Positions 36,453 to 44,979 of a DNA stretch of 64,000 bases are shown here, one piece after another. The DNA lies in contig JANQOZ010000103.1 in NCBI GenBank assembly GCA_028285525.1, positions 62,001 to 126,000 of the forward strand, read 5' to 3'. Every line of letters starts with the position of its first letter. The first letter of the stretch is position 1. Position numbers and translations under genes: made by a program. The notes beneath the pieces were generated by a model. It was not told where the DNA came from. It did no database searches and saw only the letters and a list, made by a program, of their open reading frames with translations. Source of the DNA: Lysobacterales bacterium (GTDB lineage: Bacteria; Pseudomonadota; Gammaproteobacteria; Xanthomonadales; SZUA-38).

Positions 36453-37445
36453 ATGAGTTCAGAAATCCGAAATCATCAGTCCGCGTCCGATCCTCTGGCG
36501 AAGATCATTGGCGCGCTTGACCTCCAGGGCTCCGTCTTCCTGGAGGGCGAATTCACGGCGCCCTGGGCCATCACGGCCCATGTAACGAACGAGGACTGCC
36601 AGCCCTGGGTCACCGAACCGGCACAGGTCATCGCATACCACATCGTCACGGAAGGCGAGCTGCTGGTTTCGATGGACACAGGTGACGGATACCGGGAGCG
36701 CTACCACGCGACGCGAGGGGACATCATCTTTCTGCCTTCCAACGCGCTGCACGTCCTGGCAAGCGAAACCGGCGTGACGCCGGTTTCCGGCGATGATTTG
36801 CTGATTCCCGCCGAGACAGAAGGGCTCGTCCAGATCCGCTACGGCGGTGGTGGCGCGGCGACAAAAATGCTGTGTGGATTCATGGCGACGGGTTCACAGC
36901 CTTTGCCGTTGCTGGACAGCCTGCCGGATCTGCTGGTCATTCATATCGATAGCCTTCCCATGCGCGACTGGATTCAGGCCTCCATGGCAATGGCCGCTCG
37001 CGAGCTTGGCAGCGGGCGACACATCAGCACAGATTTTGTTTCCAGCCTGTGCCGCCTTCTCCTGATTGAAGCGCTGCGAGCCCATGTAGAACGGACCCCT
37101 CAACCTGAGGGTTGGCTAGCGGGGATGGCCGACCCTCGCATCGCTCGCGCGCTCACCATGATGCACCAGGATCTGTCGGAACCGCCACGGATCGAGGATT
37201 TAGCTCGCTCAGCTGCCATGTCGCGGTCGGCATTTGTGGACCGATTCTCGGAAGTGATGGGCATCGGTCCGCGCGCCTATCTGCAGGCGCAGCGACTGGA
37301 CGCGGCTTCGTCCTTGCTTCGAGATACCGGCTTGAGCGCATCGGAGGTGGCCTATCGCGTTGGCTACAGCGCGCCGGAAGCCTTTTCCCGGGCCTTTAAA
37401 CGACAAACCGGGTTGTCACCGGCGGACTGGCGAAAGTCTGCTTGA
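36453..37445 (+). CDS. AraC-family regulator with cupin ligand domain
   Basis: 330 residues. The N-terminal about 180 residues are a cupin sensor (AYHIVTEGELLVSM, RGDIIFLPSNALHVL), of the AraC_binding/cupin_6 type. Residues about 225-328 hold the two helix-turn-helix motifs of AraC: IEDLARSAAMSRSAFVDRFSEVMG and ASEVAYRVGYSAPEAFSRAFKRQTGLSP. Proteins of this type sense small molecules and usually activate a neighbouring operon. The following genes on the same strand are an HMT-like enzyme, OsmC, flavin monooxygenase, OsmC and methyltransferase, which are the likely targets. The ATG at 36453 is the only good start. Confidence 0.9.
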   Translation: MSSEIRNHQSASDPLAKIIGALDLQGSVFLEGEFTAPWAITAHVTNEDCQPWVTEPAQVIAYHIVTEGELLVSMDTGDGYRERYHATRGDIIFLPSNALHVLASETGVTPVSGDDLLIPAETEGLVQIRYGGGGAATKMLCGFMATGSQPLPLLDSLPDLLVIHIDSLPMRDWIQASMAMAARELGSGRHISTDFVSSLCRLLLIEALRAHVERTPQPEGWLAGMADPRIARALTMMHQDLSEPPRIEDLARSAAMSRSAFVDRFSEVMGIGPRAYLQAQRLDAASSLLRDTGLSASEVAYRVGYSAPEAFSRAFKRQTGLSPADWRKSA

Positions 37446-37465
37446 GCGGAATTCAGGAGCTCTTT

Positions 37466-37519
37466 TTGACAGCTGGCGGTTTAGTCATGAATTGCGGCGC
37501 AACGGTCATTCGTTGACCG
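37466..37519 (+). promoter_or_regulatory. Promoter-like region with 17-bp palindrome before the HMT gene
   Basis: TTGACA at 37466-37471 is a perfect -35 word; no good -10 hexamer lies at standard spacing, as expected for an activator-dependent promoter. A perfect inverted repeat CGGTCA-TTCGT-TGACCG spans 37503-37519, about 50 bases before the start codon. The AraC regulator gene ends 21 bases upstream of the -35 word. The palindrome is a candidate operator or an element of the leader RNA. Confidence 0.4.
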
Positions 37520-37571
37520 GTCGGCCGCGAGTAACTTAAAGCCACGAACAAGGAACTAGCGAGAGGACGTG

Positions 37572-38549
37572 ATGGAAAACCCAAAGTATCGGCGCTGCCT
37601 GCCTCAGCTGAATGATGAGTATCTGCTGACCGACGGCGGCCTGGAAACCACCATGATTTTTCACTACGGGCTGGATCTGCCCCTTTTTGCCGCCTTCACG
37701 CTTCTGCGCAGCGACTGGGGACAAACCGCGCTTCGCCTGTACTACGAGAGCTACATCAAGGTGGCGCGCTCGCAAAATCTGGGGCTGATACTTGATAGCC
37801 CAACGTGGCGAGCGAGTGAGCGCTGGGGCAGTCAATTGGGTTACAGCGAGCGCGACCTGCAGGAAGCTAACCAGAAGGGTATCCAAATGCTGTTTGAGCT
37901 CCGCGAGGCGTTTGAGGACGATCGCCCGTTTGTCGTCAGTGGGAATATCGGACCCTACGGTGACGGTTATGCACCTCAGGAAGTACTTTCACCGCAGGAG
38001 GCCGCCGAATACCACGGAGCCCAGGTCGCCACCTTTGCCAACGCTGGCGTCGACATGATCAGCGCCATCACCATGACCCACGCGAGCGAAGCGGTCGGTA
38101 TCAACCGGGCCTGCGCACGACGAGGTGTCCCGCTAGTGCTGTCATTTACGGTCGAAACCGACGGCCGCCTGCCATCAGGCCAGGCGCTAGGCGACGCCAT
38201 TGCGGAAGTTGACGCTGATCTATCGAGCAGTCCAGCGTACTACATGATCAACTGCGCACACCCCGACCACTTTCAGTCCGTGCTCGAGAACGACTCAAAG
38301 TGGCTAAGCAGGATCGGCGGTCTTCGAACCAATGCGTCTCGCAAAAGCCACGCAGAGTTGGACGAAGCCGAAACGCTCGATGAGGGAAATCCTCTGGAGC
38401 TTGCCCAGCAGCACAAACGGCTGATGGCCTATCTCCCGAAGCTTCGAGTATTCGGCGGATGCTGCGGCACCGACCACCGGCATGTCGGCGCGATTGGACG
38501 AGTCTGCCTTGGCAAGAGCTTTGATCTCATTGGACTCAAGGCCTCGTAA
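37572..38549 (+). CDS. Homocysteine S-methyltransferase family protein
   Basis: 325 residues from the ATG at 37572, with GAGAGGA as ribosome binding site. The fold is that of the zinc-dependent S-methyltransferase barrel: LTDGGLETTM at the N-terminus, SGNIGPYGDGY, YYMINCAHPDHF with the first zinc cysteine, and VFGGCCGTDHRHV with the CC pair. Known members (MmuM, BHMT) move a methyl group from S-methylmethionine or betaine to homocysteine or selenocysteine. Substrate here is unknown. It follows the AraC gene and precedes OsmC on the same strand, so methyl transfer to a thiol or selenol in this cluster is a reasonable guess. Confidence 0.88.
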   Translation: MENPKYRRCLPQLNDEYLLTDGGLETTMIFHYGLDLPLFAAFTLLRSDWGQTALRLYYESYIKVARSQNLGLILDSPTWRASERWGSQLGYSERDLQEANQKGIQMLFELREAFEDDRPFVVSGNIGPYGDGYAPQEVLSPQEAAEYHGAQVATFANAGVDMISAITMTHASEAVGINRACARRGVPLVLSFTVETDGRLPSGQALGDAIAEVDADLSSSPAYYMINCAHPDHFQSVLENDSKWLSRIGGLRTNASRKSHAELDEAETLDEGNPLELAQQHKRLMAYLPKLRVFGGCCGTDHRHVGAIGRVCLGKSFDLIGLKAS

Positions 38550-38672
38550 TCAGATCGGCGGCCGGCCCTGACGGGTTCGGCGACTACTTCAAAAACACTT
38601 TACCGGCAGCGCAGCTGCCCCGGATGGGGCCGTCCTGCCCTGTCTGTCTCGCGCTTGGAAAGGAGCAACGTT

Positions 38673-39242
38673 ATGAACGAACAACAACCCTCGACCTCTC
38701 AGCTTAACGGGGTCGACGTCGCCGCTATCTTGGAAGCACGCGAAAGTCTGGAAGCTGCGCCGGAGGCGGCAAACTTCAGGTTCGCGGCCCGCAGTCGGTG
38801 GCTCGGCGGCGTGCATACGCGGATGGAGATCGACCAGTTTTTTGGCCTTGGCGAAATTCAGAAACGCAGCAGGACATTTACCGTCGATTCTGACCACCCG
38901 GAAGTCTTTGCCGCCGCCGACGTTGCGCCGACACCGGTAGAGCTGGTGCTAGCGGGGCTCGCCGGCTGCCTGACGGCCGGTATTGCGTCCGTGGCGGAAA
39001 ACCGCGAAATCGAGCTGCGTTCGGTTGAGGCGACCGTCGAGGGCGACATGAACCTCCACGGAATTTTGGGCATCGACCCCGAGGTGCGCAATGGATTCAG
39101 CGCAATCCGAGTCACGTACGACATCGACGCGGAGGCGAGCACCGAAGACATCGAAGCGTTGGTCGCTCAGTCCCAGAAACGCTCAGCGGTGTTCGACGTC
39201 ATCACCAATCCAACAAACGTTTTTGTCACGGTGAATTCCTGA
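38673..39242 (+). CDS. OsmC family protein (peroxiredoxin-like), first copy
   Basis: 189 residues from the ATG at 38673, preceded by AAGGAG. The OsmC fold shows PTPVELVLAGLAGCLTAGIASVAENREIEL with the N-terminal cysteine, and IEALVAQSQKRSAVFDVITNP at the C-terminal helix, where classic OsmC/Ohr enzymes have the second cysteine and this protein has serine. Ohr/OsmC enzymes reduce organic hydroperoxides with two cysteines; subgroups with one cysteine have no settled role. It lies between the HMT-like and monooxygenase genes. A strong hairpin follows the stop. Confidence 0.88.
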   Translation: MNEQQPSTSQLNGVDVAAILEARESLEAAPEAANFRFAARSRWLGGVHTRMEIDQFFGLGEIQKRSRTFTVDSDHPEVFAAADVAPTPVELVLAGLAGCLTAGIASVAENREIELRSVEATVEGDMNLHGILGIDPEVRNGFSAIRVTYDIDAEASTEDIEALVAQSQKRSAVFDVITNPTNVFVTVNS

Positions 39243-39260
39243 TCACAGAGGGTTAACCCC

Positions 39261-39287
39261 CGCCCTTAGCCACCGAGGCTAAGGGCG
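39261..39287 (+). terminator. Perfect 11-bp hairpin between OsmC and monooxygenase genes
   Basis: CGCCCTTAGCC, a 5-base loop, then GGCTAAGGGCG. It starts 19 bases after the OsmC stop and ends 32 bases before the monooxygenase start. Only ATT follows rather than a T-run, so it may be a weak terminator or an mRNA-processing hairpin that sets different levels for the two halves of the cluster. Confidence 0.55.
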
Positions 39288-39319
39288 ATTCACCTGCCAA
39301 TCATCCAGGACTGCAGCGA

Positions 39320-40570
39320 ATGAAAACAGTAACAACTGTCATTATTGGCGCAGGTCATTCGGGCCTGGCCATGAGCCACTGCCTCGCACAGCACGCTATC
39401 GAGCACGTAGTCCTGGAGCGCGGCAAGGTAGCAAACACCTGGCGCACCGAGCGCTGGGACTCGCTGCGTCTCCTCACGCCCAACTGGCAGAGCCGGCTCC
39501 CGGGTTATGAGTACCGCGGGCCAGATCCGAAGGGATACCGGACCTTGGCCGAGACCGTCAGCTTTATTGATGAATATGCCCAACACGTCGGAGCACCGGT
39601 CGAAGAGCGAACCACCGTGCTCTCGGTCAAACGATCAAGCAACGGTTATGTGGTTCGGACCAACCGGGGCGACTGGCAGTGCCGCTGCGTGGTCCTGGCA
39701 AACGGGGCAATGACCGTTCCCACATTACCAAAGGTCGCGGCTAACCGACCGACTTTCGTGAAGTCGATAACCGTCCGGGACTACAAGCGACCGCACGATA
39801 TCGTCGGCGCTTCGGTGCTGGTGGTCGGTGCATCAGCCAGCGGTGCGCAGCTCGCAGAGGAGCTTGCCCAGGCCGGTTACAACGTCGTCCTTTCGGTTGG
39901 AGAACACGTTCGGGTTCCTCGCAGCTATCGAGGGCACGACATCCTGTGGCTGATGGATGCCGCAGGTTATTTTGATCATGGCATCAACGACGTTGACGAT
40001 CTGTTGCGCGTCCGAACGCTGCCCTCATTCCAACTGGTAGGCAGTTCGAGCGGTCGCACCGTTGACCTCAATCGGCTGCAGGCGCTTGGGGTAAAAATCG
40101 TCGGACGGTTGACATCATTTCGCGATAACACGGCGCTCTTTTCCGGGAACCTGCATAACGTCTGTCGCCTGGCTGACCTGAAAATGCAGCGGTTGCTGCG
40201 TACTTTGGACGAGTGGATCGATCAGTCGATGCCCGACGGATCAAGCCCGGTCGCTGGCTGCCTTCAGCCGACTCAGGTGCCCGAGGACCCGGATCTGGTG
40301 CTCGATCTCAAAGCTGCCAGCGTCGGCACCATTCTATGGGCCACCGGAATGAGGCCAGACTATTCGTTCATTGACGTCCCGATTTTTGACGAGCGCGGAC
40401 GATTAAAGCACGACGGTGGCGTGATAAACGCACCCGGTCTCTACACCCTCGGTCTGCCGTTCATGCGGCGGCGCAAATCGAGCCTTATTGACGGCGCCGC
40501 CGACGATGCCAGAGAGCTCGCAGTCCACATGGTCGGTTTTTTGGATGGGCGCAGACCGCGAGTTGCGTAA
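39320..40570 (+). CDS. Flavin-containing monooxygenase-like oxidoreductase
   Basis: 416 residues. The FAD-binding site is at the very start (VIIGAGHSGLAMSHCL), followed by the W-R-x-x-R-W-D-S-L-R-L-L-T-P segment typical of CzcO/FMO-like enzymes. The NADPH site is VLVVGASASGAQLAEEL, and LWATGMRPDY marks the late ATG motif. Such enzymes insert one oxygen atom into sulphur, nitrogen or ketone substrates. It is followed by the second OsmC gene after 20 bases. In this cluster a sulphur or selenium substrate is suggested by the methyltransferase neighbours; this is inference. Confidence 0.88.
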   Translation: MKTVTTVIIGAGHSGLAMSHCLAQHAIEHVVLERGKVANTWRTERWDSLRLLTPNWQSRLPGYEYRGPDPKGYRTLAETVSFIDEYAQHVGAPVEERTTVLSVKRSSNGYVVRTNRGDWQCRCVVLANGAMTVPTLPKVAANRPTFVKSITVRDYKRPHDIVGASVLVVGASASGAQLAEELAQAGYNVVLSVGEHVRVPRSYRGHDILWLMDAAGYFDHGINDVDDLLRVRTLPSFQLVGSSSGRTVDLNRLQALGVKIVGRLTSFRDNTALFSGNLHNVCRLADLKMQRLLRTLDEWIDQSMPDGSSPVAGCLQPTQVPEDPDLVLDLKAASVGTILWATGMRPDYSFIDVPIFDERGRLKHDGGVINAPGLYTLGLPFMRRRKSSLIDGAADDARELAVHMVGFLDGRRPRVA

Positions 40571-40590
40571 GCGCTTGAAGGAGTGACTCG

Positions 40591-41121
40591 ATGCAAAGCC
40601 TCAACGACACAAAAGCGGCGCTGGACCGCGCTGTCCGGCTCGTTGCCGAAAAGCCGGCCTTCGGGCAGCGAAGCTACCATGCAACAGCCACGCTGAACGG
40701 CAGCATGGAATGCCTGATACGCGAAAAACACCATGATCTCGTTGCAGACGTTCCTCCGAGCATGGGCGGCACTGATCAGGGACCTTCGCCCGCTGGTCTG
40801 CTTCGGGCCGCCATGGCCAGCTGTGTGGCGGTCGGCATCAGAAGCTTTGCGATCCGGGCCGACGTCGAGGTGGGTCAAATTGATGTTCGCTTTGAAACTG
40901 ACGTGGACGCTCGTGGCCAGCTCGGCGTATGCGCAAGCGCTGCGCCCGGCTTTGAGGCAGGGCGGCTGCATATCCGGGTTTTCACAAGCGAACCACCCGA
41001 AACAGTCGACGCCATTGTCCAGCGGTCGCTGGAGCTGAGCCCACTACTGGACGCAGTCCACTGCCGCACTCCCATCGAAACACATGTGAAAGTCATACCG
41101 ATTCGAGAGTCAGCCCAATGA
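40591..41121 (+). CDS. OsmC family protein, second copy
   Basis: 176 residues with AAGGAG ahead of the ATG. The OsmC pattern is PSPAGLLRAAMASCVAVGIRSFAIRADV with the first cysteine, followed by a C-terminal RSLELSPLLDAVHCRTPIETHV in which the second cysteine position reads S-P-L-L-D, so the canonical pair is again incomplete (a cysteine occurs five residues later, in HC). It differs clearly from the first OsmC protein of the cluster and is not a recent duplicate. The stop overlaps the methyltransferase start (ATGA). Confidence 0.85.
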   Translation: MQSLNDTKAALDRAVRLVAEKPAFGQRSYHATATLNGSMECLIREKHHDLVADVPPSMGGTDQGPSPAGLLRAAMASCVAVGIRSFAIRADVEVGQIDVRFETDVDARGQLGVCASAAPGFEAGRLHIRVFTSEPPETVDAIVQRSLELSPLLDAVHCRTPIETHVKVIPIRESAQ

Positions 41122-41939
41122 ACGAGCGCTTTCAACGACGCATTCAACGCTATGGATGGGACAAGGCTGCGGCCTTCTACGAGACCGGTTGGCAAAAACC
41201 TCTCGCACCTGCGCATCGAGCACTCATGCAGCTCGCCGCACCACGCCCCGGTGAATCAGCGCTCGATATGGCCTGTGGTACGGGCATGGTGACCTTTCCA
41301 CTGGCTGACGCGGTCGGGCCGGAGGGCCAGGTTCTCGCCACGGATCTGTCTGATGCGATGGTGGAAATCGTGCGCCAGATTGCCGAAGAAGACTATCACC
41401 GACAGGTCGAGGCTTTTCGCGCAGATGCCGAAAAGCTGACCGCGGTCGGCGACCGAACCTTCGACCTGGTGACCTGCGCGCTGGGCCTGATGTATTGCCC
41501 AAACCCACTCAACGCCTTGCGCGAAGCGTTTCGCGTACTCCTACCAGGCGGCCGGGCGGTTTTTGCCGTATGGGGAAACCGCAGCAAATGTGGATGGGCC
41601 GAAATCTTTCCAATCGTCGACGCCGAGGTTCAGTCGACGGTGTGCCCCATGTTCTTCCACCTCGGGGCTGAGGACATGCTGGCCGGGCAAATGATAGAGG
41701 CGGGGTTTTCGAGCGTCCGTCAACGCCGGCTGCAATGCACCCTGCCCTATGACAACGCACAGGCGGCGGCGGACGCTGCGCTGTTGGGAGGTCCGGTAGC
41801 GCTTGCCTATAGTCGATTCGAACCAGCAACCAAGGAGCGGGTAAGGCGTACCTACCTGGATTCCATCAGATCACACCAAAACGCCCACGGCTTTGCGATT
41901 CCTGGTGAGTTTGTGATCTGCCATGGCATCAAGCGCTAG
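41118..41939 (+). CDS. Class I SAM-dependent methyltransferase (UbiE-like)
   Basis: 273 residues. Motif I is ALDMACGTGMVTFPLADAVG, with QVLATDLSDAMVEI for motif II, FDLVTCALGLMYCPNPLNALREAFRVLLPGGRAVFAVWG for motifs IV to VI. It resembles UbiE/MenG-type methyltransferases, but the substrate is not evident. It overlaps the second OsmC gene by four bases, so it is translationally coupled to it, and ends the cluster. The next gene on the minus strand is convergent, 42 bases away. Confidence 0.88.
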   Translation: MNERFQRRIQRYGWDKAAAFYETGWQKPLAPAHRALMQLAAPRPGESALDMACGTGMVTFPLADAVGPEGQVLATDLSDAMVEIVRQIAEEDYHRQVEAFRADAEKLTAVGDRTFDLVTCALGLMYCPNPLNALREAFRVLLPGGRAVFAVWGNRSKCGWAEIFPIVDAEVQSTVCPMFFHLGAEDMLAGQMIEAGFSSVRQRRLQCTLPYDNAQAAADAALLGGPVALAYSRFEPATKERVRRTYLDSIRSHQNAHGFAIPGEFVICHGIKR

Positions 41940-41981
41940 TTGATGCGTGCCCCGAATCGTTGGTGGAAGACCAAACGGAGG

Positions 41982-42893
41982 TTAGCGTAGTCGCCGAATC
42001 CACATACTTCCACCACCAAAAGACTGCCCCCCAAGTCCGAGCGCAGCGCCGACCAGGCTTGGGAAAAACCGGTGGGCGTAGCTGCAGCCGAAAAACACCT
42101 CGAAGCTTTGATTAAACATGAGAAAAGCTCGCAGCAGATATTGCTCGTTCCAGCTCCGATTTTCATTGAGCACCCAGTCCTTAGGGTATTCATCAGGAAG
42201 GAAAATATCGTGGATGTGGACGAAGACGCCGGCCGCCAGTCTGGGTATGACCTCGAAAAACAGGTGATTGACGTCGCTTCCCGTTTTGGCGACGTGAGAT
42301 GAATCGATGAACAGGATATCGCCACTGCGGAGCTCCTCGAAGAGCCCCGGATCAACGTCTTCAACCTTTTCGATCACCACACGATTTAGGCCAGGAATCG
42401 TGGCCTTCAAAAATGCGCGGGGATAGGGTTCGATGCAGGTCAAATCCATACTGCCGTCCAGAAAGCGATGGTTCACGTCAGCGGAAAGTAGTGATGAAAA
42501 CCCAGACCCGACCTCAATCATCCTTTGCGGCCTGAGCGCACGAAGAAAAACAAAAAGCGCCCGTGCGTCCAGCCAGGAAAACTGTGAGTTGCCGATGAAA
42601 TAGCGAGTCGGGTCTTCTGGCTCGCCGGAGGGGTAATCGAAATCTGGCAGATATCTCGGAAACCAGTCGCTAAGGAGCCGGCGATGCCGCTCTGCGCAAA
42701 AGTCGATTCCGATGAGACCGCGCCGCTGCTCCCAGAGATCACTAGTCAGGCTGGCGGGATCCACGACGGGAGAATAGAAGTGCCCGTTCGGATGTGCCGT
42801 CAATATCTGACGTTCTGCTGCTTTGACTTTCTCAAGCATGTTTTTTGCCTTCGATCCGGAGCGCCAATTCAACATGCTGTTCATGCTACGCAC
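41982..42893 (-). CDS. Methyltransf_24-type SAM methyltransferase
   Basis: 303 residues; several in-frame ATGs lie near the start (42893, 42884, 42875) and the true one is uncertain. The motif I variant is RPQRMIEVGSGFSSLLSADV, followed by LTCIEPYPRAFLKATIP, DILFIDSSHVAKTGSDVNHLFFEVIPRLAAGVFVHIHDIF and a final EQYLLRAFLMFN. This pattern (E-V-G-S-G and D-S-S-H) is typical of Methyltransf_24 proteins found near glycan and surface-polymer genes. Neighbours do not show its substrate. Confidence 0.85.
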   Translation of the reverse strand: MRSMNSMLNWRSGSKAKNMLEKVKAAERQILTAHPNGHFYSPVVDPASLTSDLWEQRRGLIGIDFCAERHRRLLSDWFPRYLPDFDYPSGEPEDPTRYFIGNSQFSWLDARALFVFLRALRPQRMIEVGSGFSSLLSADVNHRFLDGSMDLTCIEPYPRAFLKATIPGLNRVVIEKVEDVDPGLFEELRSGDILFIDSSHVAKTGSDVNHLFFEVIPRLAAGVFVHIHDIFLPDEYPKDWVLNENRSWNEQYLLRAFLMFNQSFEVFFGCSYAHRFFPSLVGAALGLGGQSFGGGSMWIRRLR

Positions 42894-43207
42894 CGAGAAT
42901 TAACCATGGATGAACGACCTGCCTGGCCGGATTTAACAATTGATTTGTTGGGCTGGCGAGCCGACGACGGGGCCAGTTATGTGAGCAACACTCGCCCTCA
43001 AAATGTCCTCCCCTATCCCATACGGCTTTCCAGCAAAAAGCTGATCAAACCAACGGTCTCTTTTTCGATTGGACCGCAGAGTTTCTGTTGAAGCGGTGAT
43101 CAGTTTTTTCGCCGCATCTCGTATGAACACTACAAGCGGCCCGTTGCGGATTCGATAGAAGCCCAACTGCGTCGTCTTTATGTTCAGCCAAACTATGGAG
43201 GCAACTC
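42894..43207. other. 314-base region without a convincing gene
   Basis: Between divergent genes. A plus-strand frame of 61 codons from ATG 42906 (MDERPAWPDLTIDLLGW and on) and a minus-strand frame 42933-43166 are both open, neither with a ribosome binding site or a motif. The last part (43195-43207) carries GGAGG, the ribosome binding site of the next gene. Confidence 0.4.
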
Positions 43208-44071
43208 ATGCAACGCCGTCGAATACGTTTAATGTTCCAGCTCGCTACGATCCCTATATTGCTCGGCGCCGCCCTACAGGCGCATGCAACGGAACACGAG
43301 GAGGCGACCTGGTTTGTCGTCTCACCTCTGCAGGGTGACCGGCAGCTTTCCTATCTGGTCCCGCTCGAAGACCCTGCTCATATTGATCATGCACGGCAGA
43401 TCATCGATCTCGGTCCAGCCGCCGGCCGCACGATCATCTCAGCCGAAATCGCAGCGGGACCCGATGGCTTTAACCGCAATCAGGCAGATCCCAACGAGCC
43501 CCTTTGGAGCTGGCATGTCACCGAGGTTGAAGGCTTTGGCGACTTTGCCATCGAGCTTTGTGACGGAAACCCCCAGCTCGTCGAGGACGATGTTGAAGGC
43601 TGGATCGCCAACACGCAGGGCGGCATATGCTTTTGGAACTACACGGTCTCGGCCGAGCTGAGCCAGCCGCCTGCCTTCGGAATTCACTCGGCGTCCGAGG
43701 GGGCATGGTTCAACCCGGAAACACCGGGGCAGGGCCTGTTTTTTGATGTTGTGAACGACGGGGGCGCCCTTTTTGTCGGTTGGTTCACGTTTACGCTTGA
43801 AGACGGGCCGCTTGGCGAGCCAGATCCACATTGGATGACCGCTTTTGGGCCCATTGTCGGCTCGAGGGCTGAGCTCGATCTTGCGAGTGTACGGGGTGGT
43901 GCGTTCGATTCACCTGAGCCCGTGCTTCCATCACCGCCGGGCAGCGTCGGGACGCTCATCATTGAGCTGGAGACTTGCGACTCCGGTACGGCAAGCTATG
44001 AGTTCACCAACGGCCTGAGCGGAAACTTTCCAATTTTTTCGGTGGACCCCACCGATAACTGCGATGATTAA
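43208..44071 (+). CDS. Secreted protein with the W/G repeat domain
   Basis: 287 residues with GGAGG before the ATG. The leader (FQLATIPILLGAALQAHA) is a signal peptide. The first part (about 27-150) is beta-rich and contains FWNYTVSAEL. The second part (about 155-287) carries the repeat seen in the genes at 17514 and 58352: GAWFNPETPGQGLFFDV, then FVGWFTFTLEDG and HWMTAFGP, then a beta-strand ending GTASYEF. It ends PTDNCDD rather than GFE. No catalytic motif is visible. Confidence 0.75.
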   Translation: MQRRRIRLMFQLATIPILLGAALQAHATEHEEATWFVVSPLQGDRQLSYLVPLEDPAHIDHARQIIDLGPAAGRTIISAEIAAGPDGFNRNQADPNEPLWSWHVTEVEGFGDFAIELCDGNPQLVEDDVEGWIANTQGGICFWNYTVSAELSQPPAFGIHSASEGAWFNPETPGQGLFFDVVNDGGALFVGWFTFTLEDGPLGEPDPHWMTAFGPIVGSRAELDLASVRGGAFDSPEPVLPSPPGSVGTLIIELETCDSGTASYEFTNGLSGNFPIFSVDPTDNCDD

Positions 44072-44116
44072 CGGGTGACTTGGTCTCAGCAACACTAGGC
44101 TGTTCGAGATAAATTG

Positions 44117-44881
44117 ATGAGGGAGCGCAAGGCCGTGGACACGAGCCTCTACCAACAGTACGAACAACAGAAAAGCTGGCGCTCATTTGATCGAGTCTAT
44201 AAACAGCTCGGAGACATTAAGGGCAAAAGGATCCTGGACCTGGGTGCGGGTTCAGGATTCGTTTCCCGACACTTTTCCAAGAACGGCGCCAACGTTACCG
44301 CCGTTGACGCGGACGCTGATCTTGTCCAAAACGCCAAGCTCGATCCCGGTGGAGTCAATTGGGTTTGCGCCGATTTTGGCGCTCTTGATTTCTCGGCCGA
44401 ACAGTCTTTGGACGGCATCTGGACCTCGTTTGCGATCGCCTATGTCGGGAATCCAGTTTCATGGCTGAGGCGCATCCGTCAAAGCCTTTCGCCAGGCGGC
44501 TGGATTGCAGTCGTTGAGATGGCTGATCTCTTGGGTCATGAACCGCTAGAGGGCGCAGACAAGGGTGCGATCGCCGACTTTGTCGACGACGCCCGATCAT
44601 CGGGAAGCTACTGGTTCGACGCCGCGCACCTGCTCGATGATTGGATCAAGGAGGCGGGACTGTCTATCACTTGGTCGGCTGACCTGAACGATTCGGAGCT
44701 CTGTTTCGACGGTCCTGCCAGCCATGAGGTGCTTGCCGCCTGGAAGTGGCGGCTATCACGCATGCCCCGGCTTCAGTCCATGACGTCGCAAGGATTTACC
44801 GAGCGGTTCCTCGACTGTCTCGCCAATCCCAACCATGAGAGTCATTCGAGAGTGCGGGCAGTGCTCGCCCACTTGCCGTAG
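44117..44881 (+). CDS. Class I SAM-dependent methyltransferase
   Basis: 254 residues from the ATG at 44117. A GTG at 44135 has the better ribosome binding site (GAGGGAG, spacing nine) and may be the true start. Motif I is RILDLGAGSGFVSRHFSKNGANVTAVDADAD, followed by LDGIWTSFAIAYV and SLSPGGWIAVVEMADL. The family is the UbiE/Methyltransf_11 group; the substrate cannot be read from sequence. Neighbours are a secreted protein and the third Sel1-like paralogue, so it may act alone. Confidence 0.85.
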   Translation: MRERKAVDTSLYQQYEQQKSWRSFDRVYKQLGDIKGKRILDLGAGSGFVSRHFSKNGANVTAVDADADLVQNAKLDPGGVNWVCADFGALDFSAEQSLDGIWTSFAIAYVGNPVSWLRRIRQSLSPGGWIAVVEMADLLGHEPLEGADKGAIADFVDDARSSGSYWFDAAHLLDDWIKEAGLSITWSADLNDSELCFDGPASHEVLAAWKWRLSRMPRLQSMTSQGFTERFLDCLANPNHESHSRVRAVLAHLP

Positions 44882-44979
44882 CTACCTTTTGCTGACCCAA
44901 TAGGGATTCCAGGAGTGACGACTCTTTCCAAGAATTGAGTCGATCCCAATCGGAACCCTTTCTGTTCTGGGAGTGGCAA

